35,605 nucleotides of DNA, taken from Terrimonas_B sp041743125. GTDB taxonomy: Bacteria > Bacteroidota > Bacteroidia > Chitinophagales > Chitinophagaceae. The notes beneath the pieces are model-generated. The model had not been told where the DNA came from. It saw only the letters and a program-made list of their open reading frames with translations, and did no database searches. Within the stretch, counting starts at the first letter, position 1. Each line of letters starts with the position of its first letter. A program made the translations under genes and the position numbers. Positions 1 to 8,689 of this stretch are shown here, piece after piece. The stretch is from NCBI GenBank assembly GCA_041743125.1, contig JBGTNK010000226.1, forward strand, positions 1-35,605, given 5' to 3'.

Positions 1-1
1 T

Positions 2-151
2 GAGGTAGTATGGGAATATCAACTTCCCGCCGGTGGCTTTGCTACTCCAATAACATATGCCGTAAATGGTAAACAGTATTTAGTAATAGCGGCAGGTGGT
101 GGCCGGGGTTTAAAACCGGGTGGTAACTATATTGCCTTTACATTGAAATGA
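2..151 (+). CDS. C-terminal end of a PQQ-dependent (quinoprotein) dehydrogenase, partial
   Basis: An open frame enters from the left edge and ends at TGA 149-151, giving 49 residues. It reads EVVWEYQLPAGGFATPITY, then a strand ending in VIAAGGGRG, then GNYIAFTLK at the C-terminus. The W-x-x-x-L-P-x-G-G-x-A-T-P pattern followed by a glycine-rich AAGGG stretch and a final A-F-x-L strand is typical of the last propeller blade of membrane or periplasmic quinoprotein glucose-dehydrogenase-like enzymes, which oxidise sugars or alcohols with pyrroloquinoline quinone. The substrate cannot be told from this fragment. The gene converges on the minus-strand signalling block. No terminator with a compact stem was found after the stop. 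Confidence 0.75.
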   Translation, partial: EVVWEYQLPAGGFATPITYAVNGKQYLVIAAGGGRGLKPGGNYIAFTLK

Positions 152-167
152 AATACAAAAGTTACCT

Positions 168-262
168 GCAAGTCTGAGCGAACCGTTACAATTTTTAATA
201 CTCCTGACTTGTATGAATTTTATATTAATCTTTTTTTAGTTAAAGGGATAAGCTCAGATTGC
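168..262. repeat. Inverted repeat with long loop in a convergent intergenic region
   Basis: GCAAGTCTGAGC at 168-179 faces GCTCAGATTGC at 252-262. The arms are complementary apart from one extra G, and the loop is about 72 bases, AT-rich with a T7 run. It lies between the end of the quinoprotein gene and the end of the receiver gene. It could be a structured 3' region serving both transcripts, but the loop is too long for a standard terminator. Confidence 0.3.
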
Positions 263-264
263 CT

Positions 265-693
265 TTATTTATTAATGTGTTTGTCAACAATATCCAACAG
301 GTGAGTAATGTCGAATGGTTTTTTGATATATCCGTCTGCACCCGCATCCTGGTAAATCAGATTCAGATCCGGTGATGCTGAAGCAAGTATTACAGGTATA
401 TGCATTGTTTCACTATTACTTTTTAAATGACGGCATATGTCCAGGCCACTGGCACCGGGTAATTGTTTATCAATCAGGAATAGATCAGGCAATTCAAAAT
501 TTCTTTCAATAAGATCGGAGCCATTACATTTTATTTCTACTGAATAACCGGCGTCAGTGAAAATGATCTCGAAAATATCTCCAATACCCGGATCATCTTC
601 TGCAATAAGAATCTTTCGTTTGCCGGGCTGGGTGCCTGAACTTTTTTCAGGCTTATTATTCCGGGCAACTATCTTATTATCCTTTTTGTTCAT
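265..693 (-). CDS. Receiver-only response regulator (CheY-like)
   Basis: 142 residues. A polar, lysine-rich N-terminal tail of about 26 residues is followed by one receiver domain: KILIAEDDP supplies the acidic pocket, LFLIDKQLP the phosphoacceptor Asp, ILASAS the switch Ser/Thr position and YIKKPF the conserved Lys. There is no output domain, so it probably passes phosphate on or acts by protein binding. Its ATG (691-693) overlaps the TGA (690-692) of the upstream kinase gene in an ATGA arrangement. This implies translational coupling and makes the kinase its likely partner. That kinase gene is broken in its 5' half, so the input to this regulator may be altered. The start is fixed by the overlap. 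Confidence 0.88.
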   Translation of the reverse strand: MNKKDNKIVARNNKPEKSSGTQPGKRKILIAEDDPGIGDIFEIIFTDAGYSVEIKCNGSDLIERNFELPDLFLIDKQLPGASGLDICRHLKSNSETMHIPVILASASPDLNLIYQDAGADGYIKKPFDITHLLDIVDKHINK

Positions 694-3600
694 TCATTAT
701 TCAGCGGTAGGGAAAAACAAAAGGTTGAACCTTTGCCTTGCTTACTTTTTACCCAAATATTTCCTCCCTGCCTTTTTATAAACTCCGCGGCTATATATAA
801 TCCCAATCCTAACCCGGAAATACTATTAAAAGTTGGTTTACTTACACGGAAGTAGCGATCAAACACTTTTTCCTGTAAATATTCATCAATCCCTATACCA
901 AAATCCTGCACACATACCGTTACACTATCCGAATTGGATTTTGTACTGACTATAATTTTGTTTCCGTGGGGACTATATTTGATTGCATTATTCAGCAAAT
1001 TGGTCAATACCTGGCCGGTGCGAAGGCGGTCGCCAGTTAATTTTACCGGTTTGCCCATTTTTTTTACTATCGCATGTTGGGTAGTGGTTCGCTGCATTTC
1101 TTCAGTTACTTCAAGCACCAGGTCATTCAGGTTATATTTTTCTTTCCTGAACTTCAGTTTTCCTCCTTCCAGTCTTGTATAATCCAACAGGTCGGTGATC
1201 AACGTGGTAAGCCGGTCAACCTGGCGATTCATTTTTGTAAGCAGACCGGCCGATTTATGATCATTTGCTTTAATGAATGCGGCCTCCAATATTTGAGTGT
1301 AGGCTTTTATACTGGTAACAGGCGTTTTTAGCTCATGACTTGCAACACCAATAAATTCCTCTTTATGAATTTCAAGTGATTTTCGCTCGGTAACATCCCG
1401 GTAGGTTCCAATGATCCCCTTAATTTTCTCATCCTTAAGAAAATTCCTGAATATACCATCAATAATACGGTAACCACCATCCGCATGGCGCAGGCGAAAT
1501 TCTCCATTTACATTATCTGTGGGGTTAGCAACAACGGTTTTTAAAAGGTTAGCCAGGACATGCCGGTCATCGGGGTGAACTACGGAATCCCTGCTTATAT
1601 TTTTACCGATATTTTCTTCTGCTTTAAATCCAAGTACATTTTCTGTAGCAGGGCTTTCATATAGTATAGTGCCATCTGCGCCAAATACAATAATAATATC
1701 TGATGCATTTTGTATTAATAACCGGAAACGCTCTTCATTATACTTTAAGGTAGTTTCCATTTGTTTCCAGTCTGTCAAATCCTGTATCGCCAGCATGATC
1801 CTGAATCCACTGCCTTCCTTTATTGAAAATTTATGCACATTAAATAAAAGATTCTTCTTGCCGATATGCGCAAACTCAACCATTATTTCAAAAGTGGAAT
1901 ACAAAATGTCTTTGGTCTGAATGATTTTCAATTGGTGCCTCAACTCTTGAATATCCCATTGGCGATCCCCAATTTCAAATAGGTTTTTGTCATTCACCTC
2001 CTCCGGAGTTAACTGGAAGGTGCGGTAAAATCCATGATTGGCATTGCGGATCTTCAGGTCGCTGGTTAACATCACAAAGGATTCATGCATCATTTCACCA
2101 ATAGCAAGTGCATATTCTCCTGACTCTTTTAATTCATTGTTCCGGATCTGAAGTTCCTCATTAATAGTAGTTAACTCTTCATTGGTTGATTGCAGTTCTT
2201 CTTTCGATGTTTCCAGTTCCTCATTGATGCTTTGTAATTCTTCATTAGATGACAAGACTTCTTCATTAGCAGATTGAAGCTCTTCCCGGGTAGCTTCAAA
2301 ATCCTCTGTCATGATGCGGATACTGTCCCTTGATTCTTTTATTTGAGTTTCAAGATTGGTAATTCTCTTTTCGGTAACCGGGTTGTTTTTCGTTAAGATA
2401 GGTTGGGTTTTATCTTCATCAGGAACCGGTACTTTGGTCTCTTTAAAAATAATCAGATAATAAACATCCTTTCCATTTGTCCTCATGGGCAGCACTTCTA
2501 TGCCTACTTCTACCGAACCGCCATTAACGCCCATCACTATTCCTTCTTTTTTTGATGGTCTTCCTTCTTTTTTTGCATGATGCAGTGCGGTGCGTAAATC
2601 AAAGGATAATTCTTCCTTGATCATTTTTAGTAAGTGTAGGCTTGCTTTGCCCGAGGCAGGTTCTATGTACCGGGAGGTAGAACCTCTGAAGCGTAATATT
2701 TCTAAATCTTTATTAACAAGTACGCTGGCTGGTACGTACCGACTCAATAATAATTTATCTGTTTCTTTTTCAAGGTCCGGCTCCCTGCTATGGTCCGGGG
2801 CGGCTGCCGTTTCATCATCAGCTAATTCGTACGCCGGGGAATGGATCCTGGGAGTAAAATCTAATCTCAAAGGTGAATTTACCCGCCGCTTGGTATATAC
2901 CTTATGTTGCTTGGCGGGTTGTAAAAAAAGGTCAAAGGAATTGCCAATGGTTTCTGATTTGCCAAGCAATAAATAGCCGGTTGGTTTTAATGCATAATGA
3001 AATGAATGCATGATCTTATTCTGTGGCATTGATTCAATATAGATCAATACGTTCTGAGCTGATCACATCCATCCTGGAAAAAGGTGGATCCTTCAACAAG
3101 TTATGCGGGGCAAAAATGCACATATCTCTTATCGTCTTTACCACCTGGTAATGTCCATCTATTTTTACAAAGAATTTTCTTAGCCTTTGCTGCGATATAT
3201 TTTGTACGGCAGTTTTTAAATAGACACCATTGCGGGCATGTTCAATAGCTTTTTCGTTCAGGTCGGTGGCAAAAATCTGTATCTGGGTGCTGATGGCTTT
3301 TTCTCCCAGGTATTCCAACACCACAATGGCAAAGGATATGGCTTCTTCTCCCGTAGCACATCCCGGTATCCATATACGCAGGGGATCATTGAGCTTTCTG
3401 TTCTTTAGCAGGTTCGGTAATATTTTTGTACTCAATGCCTGGTAGAGGGCGGAGTCCCTGAAGAAATCTGTAACAGTAATTAACAGGTCCTGGTACAGGG
3501 CATCCACTTCTGTTTTATTTTCCTTTAGCAATTGCACGTAATCAGTAAGATCTTTTATCTTGTTTAATGCCATCCTGCGGAGGATACGTCCTTGAATGGT

Positions 3601-4432
3601 AGTTTGCTTATAATAAGAAAAATCTACTCCGCGTTTATTATACATATACAAATGGATCTTCCGCAGTTCGCTTCTATTTTCCAGCATGTAGTCATTGGGC
3701 GTAGTAATGGCGTAGGGATGCTGAATGAATGACGCCAGTTCTTTTGCTATTTTTTCAGGTGGCATCACAAAATCCACATAGCCCATTCCCACCGGCATGA
3801 TGTGGCATACCGGAATATCCTGCTGTATTATCCTGGGCAAAACTGATTCCTCCTTCTGCTTTAATGGCTTTTAATCCCAATGTTCCATCGGTGCCCGTTC
3901 CGGATAAAATGATTCCAATTGCATTTTGCTGGTACTGCGCAGCCAGAGATATCAGGAATTTGTCAATGGCGTAATGTCCTTGTTCTTTAAGAAGCTTCTG
4001 TAGTTTTAATTTGCCATTTGAAACTGAAATATTAAAACTGGCCTTAATTATATAAACATGGTCTTTCTGCAGCTTCATATTATCCTTTGCCTGCATTACA
4101 GGCATTTGGGTCTTGCGTTGTAGTATCTGCGGCAGAAAACTTTTATGATCGGGTGACAGATGCTGAATATAAACGTAGGCCATTCCCAGGTTATCCGGAA
4201 GATGTTGCAGGAGCATTGAGAATGCTTCCATACCACCTGCCGATCCTCCAATGCCAACAATAGGGAAAGATTTTTTTATACTTGTTTTTGAACTTGCGGC
4301 GGCAGATCTTTTGTCGGCAAGTTTAACGCTGGCGGTTTATTGATTTTTTTTTGGGACCTCTTTTTTACTGGCAGGTGCAGCAGGCCGGGTTTTTTTTACC
4401 GGTATGTTTTTCCGGACTGTTTTTTTCTTCAT
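690..4432 (-). pseudogene. CheB-CheR-PAS-PAS-histidine kinase fusion, interrupted by a nonsense codon and two frameshift sites
   Basis: Read from ATG 4432, a Lys-rich tail is ended by TAA at 4337-4339. The same frame then continues into FPIVGIGGSAGG, the catalytic-Ser loop of a CheB methylesterase, and there is no ATG, GTG or TTG between the stop and that Ser. CheB runs to YSGMPHHA near 3795, where removing one G joins it to VGMGYVDFVMPPEKIAKEL in another frame. The CheR methyltransferase then runs to about 3050. There the conserved ISCRNVLIYIE motif is recovered only by adding two bases (TCAGAAC to TGCAGAAAC). The rest is open for 785 codons: end of CheR, a coiled coil of NEEL repeats (about 2120-2330), two PAS domains, HisKA (SHELKTP, His codon 1335-1337) and an HATPase with GIGI and GLGLGLY boxes. 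The family is normally one long protein. This is either real decay or clustered sequence errors; the kinase half could still be made from ATG 3029. Confidence 0.82.
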
Positions 4433-4464
4433 AGTCTGAACGTCAGGGTGATGGGGAAAGGTAC

Positions 4465-5589
4465 TTAATAATTGGTTTTGCCGGAGTTGGTTTTTTGTTT
4501 GATATTATTTCCGAACAATAAATTTTTTATAGTCCTAATGTGATCTTCCAATTGCTGAACTTCCCGGTAGTATGCATTGCTTATTTTAATTAAACCTTTT
4601 GTTTTATGCTCGGCAGCAAGTTTGGTCAGAAAATTTTTTCTCTCTTTCATCATCCGGACAGATACCCATAGGGTTCGTTCTATCGCTTCTGACTGGCCCA
4701 ATTCAAGGTCGGCCTCGGAATATGAATGCCCTATATGACATCTGTAGCGTTTTACCCGGCTGTTACCAATAGCCCATAGACCGCCACCACAATCAGGGCA
4801 TGCCAGTATTGTTTTTTCTCCTATTTTCCTCACCTCATTTATGCCGGTTGCCGATCGTTCTGATAACCTGGATTCAGCAATGACTTCAAGGGGAGTGATC
4901 TTATTTTTTACCGGAATTTTATTGGTTATTTTTTGAATAACCAACCCCATTTCTTTAAGAGGAATACCATGGTCAACATTCATTGTTTCCAACACCGATA
5001 AGGGCATTGATGGGTATTCAGCTTCATTAGGATCCTGCACTATGCAAAACCCGCCGCTTTGTTTTATGGCAAGCATACCGGCAGTACCATCATTGAGAAA
5101 CCCGGTTAAAACTACTCCTATGGTTCTTGGACCATAGTTAGAGGCTGATGACCGGAACAAAACGTCAATGGAGGGACGAAAGCGATTTTCAGCCGGTCCG
5201 TGGCCAACAATGATCTTGTCATTTCTTACAAGTAAATGGGCATCCGGCTGAGCAATGTATATCTGTCCCCGCTCAATAATATCGTCCTGGCGGGCAAGTG
5301 TGCAAGGCAGCCTGCTGTTCTTTTTTATCCGGTAAGTGAGGATCTCACCCAATGCCGCCTTTGATAAATGTAATACCACAAAAAAGGCTGCATTTATTTC
5401 GGGATTAATTTGACTGACCAGTTCATTTATTGCATTTATTCCGCCGGCGGAAGCACCAATGGTAACTACATAAAATGGCTTATCTGAGGCGGCTTTTTTG
5501 GTGCTGTTTTTTTTGGCCAGGGTTTGTTCACTTTTGCCCGGTTTGGTTTTGGTAACCAATTTTCCATTCTTTCTTCTCCTGCTTACCAT
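4465..5589 (-). CDS. Stand-alone CheB-type methylesterase with C-terminal zinc-ribbon extension
   Basis: 374 residues. A basic N-terminal tail (1-37) leads into a CheB_methylest domain (about 38-225) with the catalytic triad visible: Ser47 in TIGASAGG, His75 in VVLHLS and Asp168 in LTGFLNDGTAG. CheB removes methyl groups from, or deamidates, chemoreceptor glutamates. There is no receiver domain, so activity is not under the usual phosphorylation control. The C-terminal third carries Cys265-x2-Cys268 (CPDCGG) and Cys285-His286-x2-His289 (YRCHIGH), a zinc-ribbon-like tail common in such CheB homologues, then a helical end. No chemoreceptor, CheA or CheW is in the window, so the methylated partner is unknown. 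The gene follows the Lys-for-His kinase by 43 bases and precedes the broken CheB-CheR kinase; the two CheB N-termini share similar Lys-rich tails. Confidence 0.88.
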   Translation of the reverse strand: MVSRRRKNGKLVTKTKPGKSEQTLAKKNSTKKAASDKPFYVVTIGASAGGINAINELVSQINPEINAAFFVVLHLSKAALGEILTYRIKKNSRLPCTLARQDDIIERGQIYIAQPDAHLLVRNDKIIVGHGPAENRFRPSIDVLFRSSASNYGPRTIGVVLTGFLNDGTAGMLAIKQSGGFCIVQDPNEAEYPSMPLSVLETMNVDHGIPLKEMGLVIQKITNKIPVKNKITPLEVIAESRLSERSATGINEVRKIGEKTILACPDCGGGLWAIGNSRVKRYRCHIGHSYSEADLELGQSEAIERTLWVSVRMMKERKNFLTKLAAEHKTKGLIKISNAYYREVQQLEDHIRTIKNLLFGNNIKQKTNSGKTNY

Positions 5590-5632
5590 CGATGTAATAT
5601 TTTTTATAAACTTTTTTTTCTGCCGGAGAATG

Positions 5633-7270
5633 TTAAGGTGATTGGTGGATCAATGGGAAATAACAGGTAAAAGTTGCCCCGTTTGCCGGAATTCCTTCCG
5701 CTGTTATAAATCCGCCATGCAGGTCCATGATTTTTTTGCAAACGGAAAGGCCGATGCCGGATCCATGGTAACTGCTTTTATCATCCACCCTGTAAAAAAG
5801 ATTAAAAATCTTTTCTGCCTCAGATTCCCGAAACCCTATACCATTGTCTGATACAGAAATAATACCATAGGGTATATTTTTTCTGGCACCGGGTATAGCG
5901 TTCATTTCATCTGCCTGAGAGTATTTTATTTTGATAAGCGGAGCAGCCACTAATTTTCTGTATTTAATGGCATTGTCAATAAGTTTTATCAGCAACAAGG
6001 AAAGCAGCTTGGGATGGGAAGGAATAACAGGAAATTGAGTAGCTTCTATTTGCACGTCATATTGCCCGATCTTTTTTTGCAAAATGGACAGGACATGCCT
6101 TACTATCTCGTTGGGGTCAACCGGGGTGAGGACAACATTGGTTTCATGAAGCTCCAGGTAGGTATTGATATCATCCGTCAGCAATTTCATTTTCTGAATA
6201 GCAGATTGAGCTCTCCTTATATTGCCTTTGGCCGTATTGCTGAGATAGCGGGCTTCATTGGTGGCGATATACTCTAAATTTGTATAAAGTACCTGTAGCG
6301 TCCCTTTATAATCTTTTGCTGCCACACTATTTAAAGATCGTAATTCAGCATTCAGGTTTTCCAGGTCGTTGTTCTTTCCCAATAATGCCTGGTTCATTTC
6401 CTGTATCCTTACTGCTGCTTCCATTTGGCCTGTAATATTCATGCTGATACCGATCATCTTTACAGGATTTTTTTTCTCATCGGTAATTACACTAGCCCTG
6501 GTCAGGATAATTTTTTTTCCTCCTGTGCGGGGATAAATGGTCATTTTTTCTTCAAAGGGAACAAATTCATATTTCATCCGGTTCACCAAATCCATGGCCA
6601 CCTTTCTGTCTTCCCCATTTGTATAATCAATATATACTTCCGGCGACAAAATACCAGATGTTGTCAATCCGAAAAGCTGGTACATTCCTTTTGAGCAATT
6701 AAACCTGCCGGTAATTATATCGTATTCCCAGCTTCCCGTTTCGGTCAACTCCTCAGCAAGTTTCAGTACCTCCGGTAAAATATTGACATCCGTATCCTGT
6801 CGCTTCCCGTTTATAAGAGGAGGAAAGATCAATATTTTTTCAAAGGCATTATTTTTTTCTGTGATAATATTTTCCCTTGTTACAACAATTCCATCACCAA
6901 ATTTGATGCATTTTACTTCAAACCAACGGGCCTTTTCTGAACGCAAACAGGGTTCATTGTAAGACACGGGTATTCCTGTTTCAACTACTCCGATCCAGGT
7001 TTCTAAATAATTTTTATGTGGGGAGGTTGCCGGGTTAAACAAAGTTTCCCCGGGTTCAGAATAATTTGCGGCCACCTTATTTACAAGTGTGTACCGGAAG
7101 TCGATGATTTCATTTTTATTATTACGTATAGCCTGAAGTATCTGAACGCCAACCGGCATCATGTCCAATACAGCCTGCAGCATATCTGTGCTAATTGTAA
7201 TAAGCTGTTGCGATTTCAGGGGCGAAGAAAAAACGGGCTCCATATATTTAATAGCACCCAAGCTCATCAT
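5633..7270 (-). CDS. PAS-PAS histidine-kinase-like protein lacking the phosphoacceptor histidine
   Basis: 545 residues with no membrane segment. Two PAS-like regions (about 28-140 and 170-285) precede a short coiled coil and a dimerisation/HATPase core. The ATP-binding boxes are intact: N433 in LIDNAIKY, DNGIGF at 475-480 and GSGIGLS at 503-509. At the H-box, where the other kinases here read V-A-S-H-D-L-K-E-P, this protein reads V-A-A-K-D-Y-K-G-T, so Lys319 (codon 6314-6316, AAA) stands where His is expected. The usual Pro is also gone. It should bind ATP but cannot autophosphorylate in the normal way. It may act as a heterodimer partner or an ATP-dependent switch. It opens the minus-strand CheB block. 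ATG ATG at 7265-7270 gives two adjacent starts. Confidence 0.85.
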   Translation of the reverse strand: MMSLGAIKYMEPVFSSPLKSQQLITISTDMLQAVLDMMPVGVQILQAIRNNKNEIIDFRYTLVNKVAANYSEPGETLFNPATSPHKNYLETWIGVVETGIPVSYNEPCLRSEKARWFEVKCIKFGDGIVVTRENIITEKNNAFEKILIFPPLINGKRQDTDVNILPEVLKLAEELTETGSWEYDIITGRFNCSKGMYQLFGLTTSGILSPEVYIDYTNGEDRKVAMDLVNRMKYEFVPFEEKMTIYPRTGGKKIILTRASVITDEKKNPVKMIGISMNITGQMEAAVRIQEMNQALLGKNNDLENLNAELRSLNSVAAKDYKGTLQVLYTNLEYIATNEARYLSNTAKGNIRRAQSAIQKMKLLTDDINTYLELHETNVVLTPVDPNEIVRHVLSILQKKIGQYDVQIEATQFPVIPSHPKLLSLLLIKLIDNAIKYRKLVAAPLIKIKYSQADEMNAIPGARKNIPYGIISVSDNGIGFRESEAEKIFNLFYRVDDKSSYHGSGIGLSVCKKIMDLHGGFITAEGIPANGATFTCYFPLIHQSP

Positions 7271-7724
7271 GTTCTGAATTCCCCGGATGACTTATTTATA
7301 TAAAATAAAAAAAATGAAAGGTTGGCAAGTTACCTGCAAGCAACAATAAGCGTTTTTTCCTGGCTGCAGGTTGCGGTCAATATTTATGTATTAATCCTGC
7401 TATTAAGCGTTTAGTAAAGTTAACTTGTTTACAATATTAATTAAAAACTTTTAAGAGGGTCAACTGAACCAGCACAGAGTAAGAATAGCACAATTTTAGT
7501 TCCTATAAAAACGGTAATTGGTAATTGCAGAAGGAGGAAATCCACCTTCGCTTTGGTTATCTGATCCTTATTTAAGACATATTAAGTATATGGCAAAAGA
7601 AAACTCTTACATGGCCGGATAATCAGGTCAAAAACCTGGCACTTAAAACAAAAGTGGTAGACAGGGTGTTTCTGGAAAGTTCGAGTACACTTGTTATTTT
7701 AAATTTGCATTATAATGTGTGACA
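7271..7724. other. Intergenic region, no gene recognised
   Basis: No frame here has a credible start, coding look or known motif. Small structures only: GAAGGAGG-AAAT-CCACCTTC at 7530-7549 can fold with one A-A mismatch but has no T-run after it, and CAGGT/ACCTG arms occur near 7627-7640. AAGTTACCTGCAAG at 7327-7340, 57 bases upstream of the kinase-like gene, recurs exactly at 159-172. Promoters of the minus-strand kinase-like gene should lie at the left end of this region, but no clear TAnnTTTG box was identified. Confidence 0.5.
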
Positions 7725-7748
7725 ATAAAAAACCGGGATTTCTCCCGG
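7725..7748 (-). terminator. Rho-independent terminator of the HMA gene
   Basis: On the minus strand CCGGGA-GAAA-TCCCGG (stem arms 7733-7738 and 7743-7748, four-base loop) is followed directly by TTTTTTATTG. It sits 37 bases after the stop of the HMA gene. Confidence 0.8.
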
Positions 7749-7785
7749 CTTCGCTAACCAAATCATCCTTAAACCTCAAAATGAA

Positions 7786-8001
7786 TCATTCTAATTTTTC
7801 TGCCTTGAATCCTGCAGCCTCTACGGCTTTTATGATTTCCTCTTCAGAAATTGGATTATCTGTTGATACTGTCAGAATTTTATTGGGATTTTGTGTATCC
7901 ACTTCCCAATTATTTTCTCCTGCTGTTTTATTTAAAAAGGGGGTTGATTGAGCAATACAGCCTTCACATTTAATAGTCGTTTTAAATTTTAATGTTTCCA
8001 T
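7786..8001 (-). CDS. Small heavy-metal-associated (HMA) domain protein, probable copper chaperone
   Basis: 71 residues, a single ferredoxin-like HMA domain. TIKCEGCI carries the Cys-x2-Cys metal site in loop 1, and EEIIKAVEAAGFKAE is the usual final helix and strand. Such proteins bind Cu(I) and similar soft metals and pass them to P-type ATPases or other targets in the cytosol. It begins 14 bases after the stop of an unrecognised 107-residue gene, so the two form a small operon closed by the hairpin at 7725-7748. The nearby CopA is the natural client, but that link is inferred. The ATG is preceded by A-rich sequence, as usual in this phylum. Confidence 0.85.
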   Translation of the reverse strand: METLKFKTTIKCEGCIAQSTPFLNKTAGENNWEVDTQNPNKILTVSTDNPISEEEIIKAVEAAGFKAEKLE

Positions 8002-8015
8002 TGTTTTTATCCTTT

Positions 8016-8339
8016 TTAGTTTATAAATGTTTTTGGAATGAACCGATACGGATCAATTGAAAAATGCTGATCTGTATGGTCAGGGCAGTTACTCATATTC
8101 ATATAAAATGATGAGCTATACTTGTGAACTTGCCACAGGAACAAGGGATTTCTTTTTTCATTGTTTTTCAAGATCAGTTCAGGAATTATTTCAAACAACA
8201 TGCCGTTCCATAGGGCCTCTTCAGTTTGGTCTGTTGGCGAAGAAGATCCGGAGACGGAATCGGTTGATCTTAATTCAAATTGGGCCAGCGTTGTTTCAGT
8301 AAAGAACAAAATTTCCTGTTGTATATTTCTTGTAGTCAT
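8016..8339 (-). CDS. Hypothetical protein, upstream partner of the HMA gene
   Basis: 107 residues, not recognised. It is soluble, without signal peptide or membrane segment. It is rich in Ser, Thr and aromatic residues, with a middle stretch FEIIPELILKNNEKRNP that looks helical and a C-terminal part with Cys, His and Asp (NCPDHTDQHF). Support for reality comes from its ATG with an A11 tract just upstream (8348-8358 read on the minus strand), from co-direction and tight spacing with the HMA gene, and from the absence of a competing frame. The Cys-Pro-Asp-His and nearby His residues might bind a metal, which would fit the neighbour, but this is only a suggestion. Confidence 0.55.
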   Translation of the reverse strand: MTTRNIQQEILFFTETTLAQFELRSTDSVSGSSSPTDQTEEALWNGMLFEIIPELILKNNEKRNPLFLWQVHKYSSSFYMNMSNCPDHTDQHFSIDPYRFIPKTFIN

Positions 8340-8391
8340 AAATGGAATTTTTTTTTTTGATAAAATATACTTCGATTTTGTATTGTAAAAT

Positions 8392-8406
8392 TACCTGCAC
8401 CAGGTA
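8392..8406. promoter_or_regulatory. Palindrome upstream of the HMA operon, possible operator
   Basis: TACCTG-CAC-CAGGTA has perfect 6-base arms around a 3-base centre and sits 53-67 bases upstream of the ATG of the 107-residue gene. A weak TATATTTT box (8362-8369, minus strand) lies between it and the gene. The position would suit an operator for a metal-responsive regulator. Confidence 0.35.
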
Positions 8407-8530
8407 GGTTTATTGTTACAGAATAATTGATATCTGTTATAAAATTTTCACTATTGCTTTGGAAAAAGATGTTTTATAAGAACGAGAAATGAATTTGTTA
8501 ATGTTTCCTTTGTTCTTGTAAAGAAGTAAT

Positions 8531-8565
8531 AAAAAATCCCTGGTGCGAGCAGGGATTTTCTTTTT
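8531..8565. terminator. Bidirectional hairpin terminator
   Basis: AAAATCCCTG (8533-8542) pairs with CAGGGATTTT (8550-8559) around GTGCGAG. T-rich sequence follows on both strands. It most likely ends the minus-strand lipoprotein transcript (stop at 8690). No coding frame on either side looks real between 8407 and 8689. Confidence 0.7.
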
Positions 8566-8689
8566 GTATCCGTCCGGTTTTTAATTATTATAAGATATGT
8601 CTTTCTTCTTTCCTTTTTTGAAAGTTTGATTCCAAAGGTATTGGACAAACGCAACACTGCTAAGATGACAGAGGCCTGGTTTGCTATAA

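Noticed and set aside
2120..2330. DNA repeat array (GAATTACAAAGC-like units)
   Set aside because: It is the coding trace of NEEL coiled-coil repeats between CheR and PAS, usual for this protein family; not CRISPR.
8451..8657. Minus-strand 68-residue frame downstream of the lipoprotein gene
   Set aside because: It spans the hairpin terminator at 8531-8565 and has no recognisable features.
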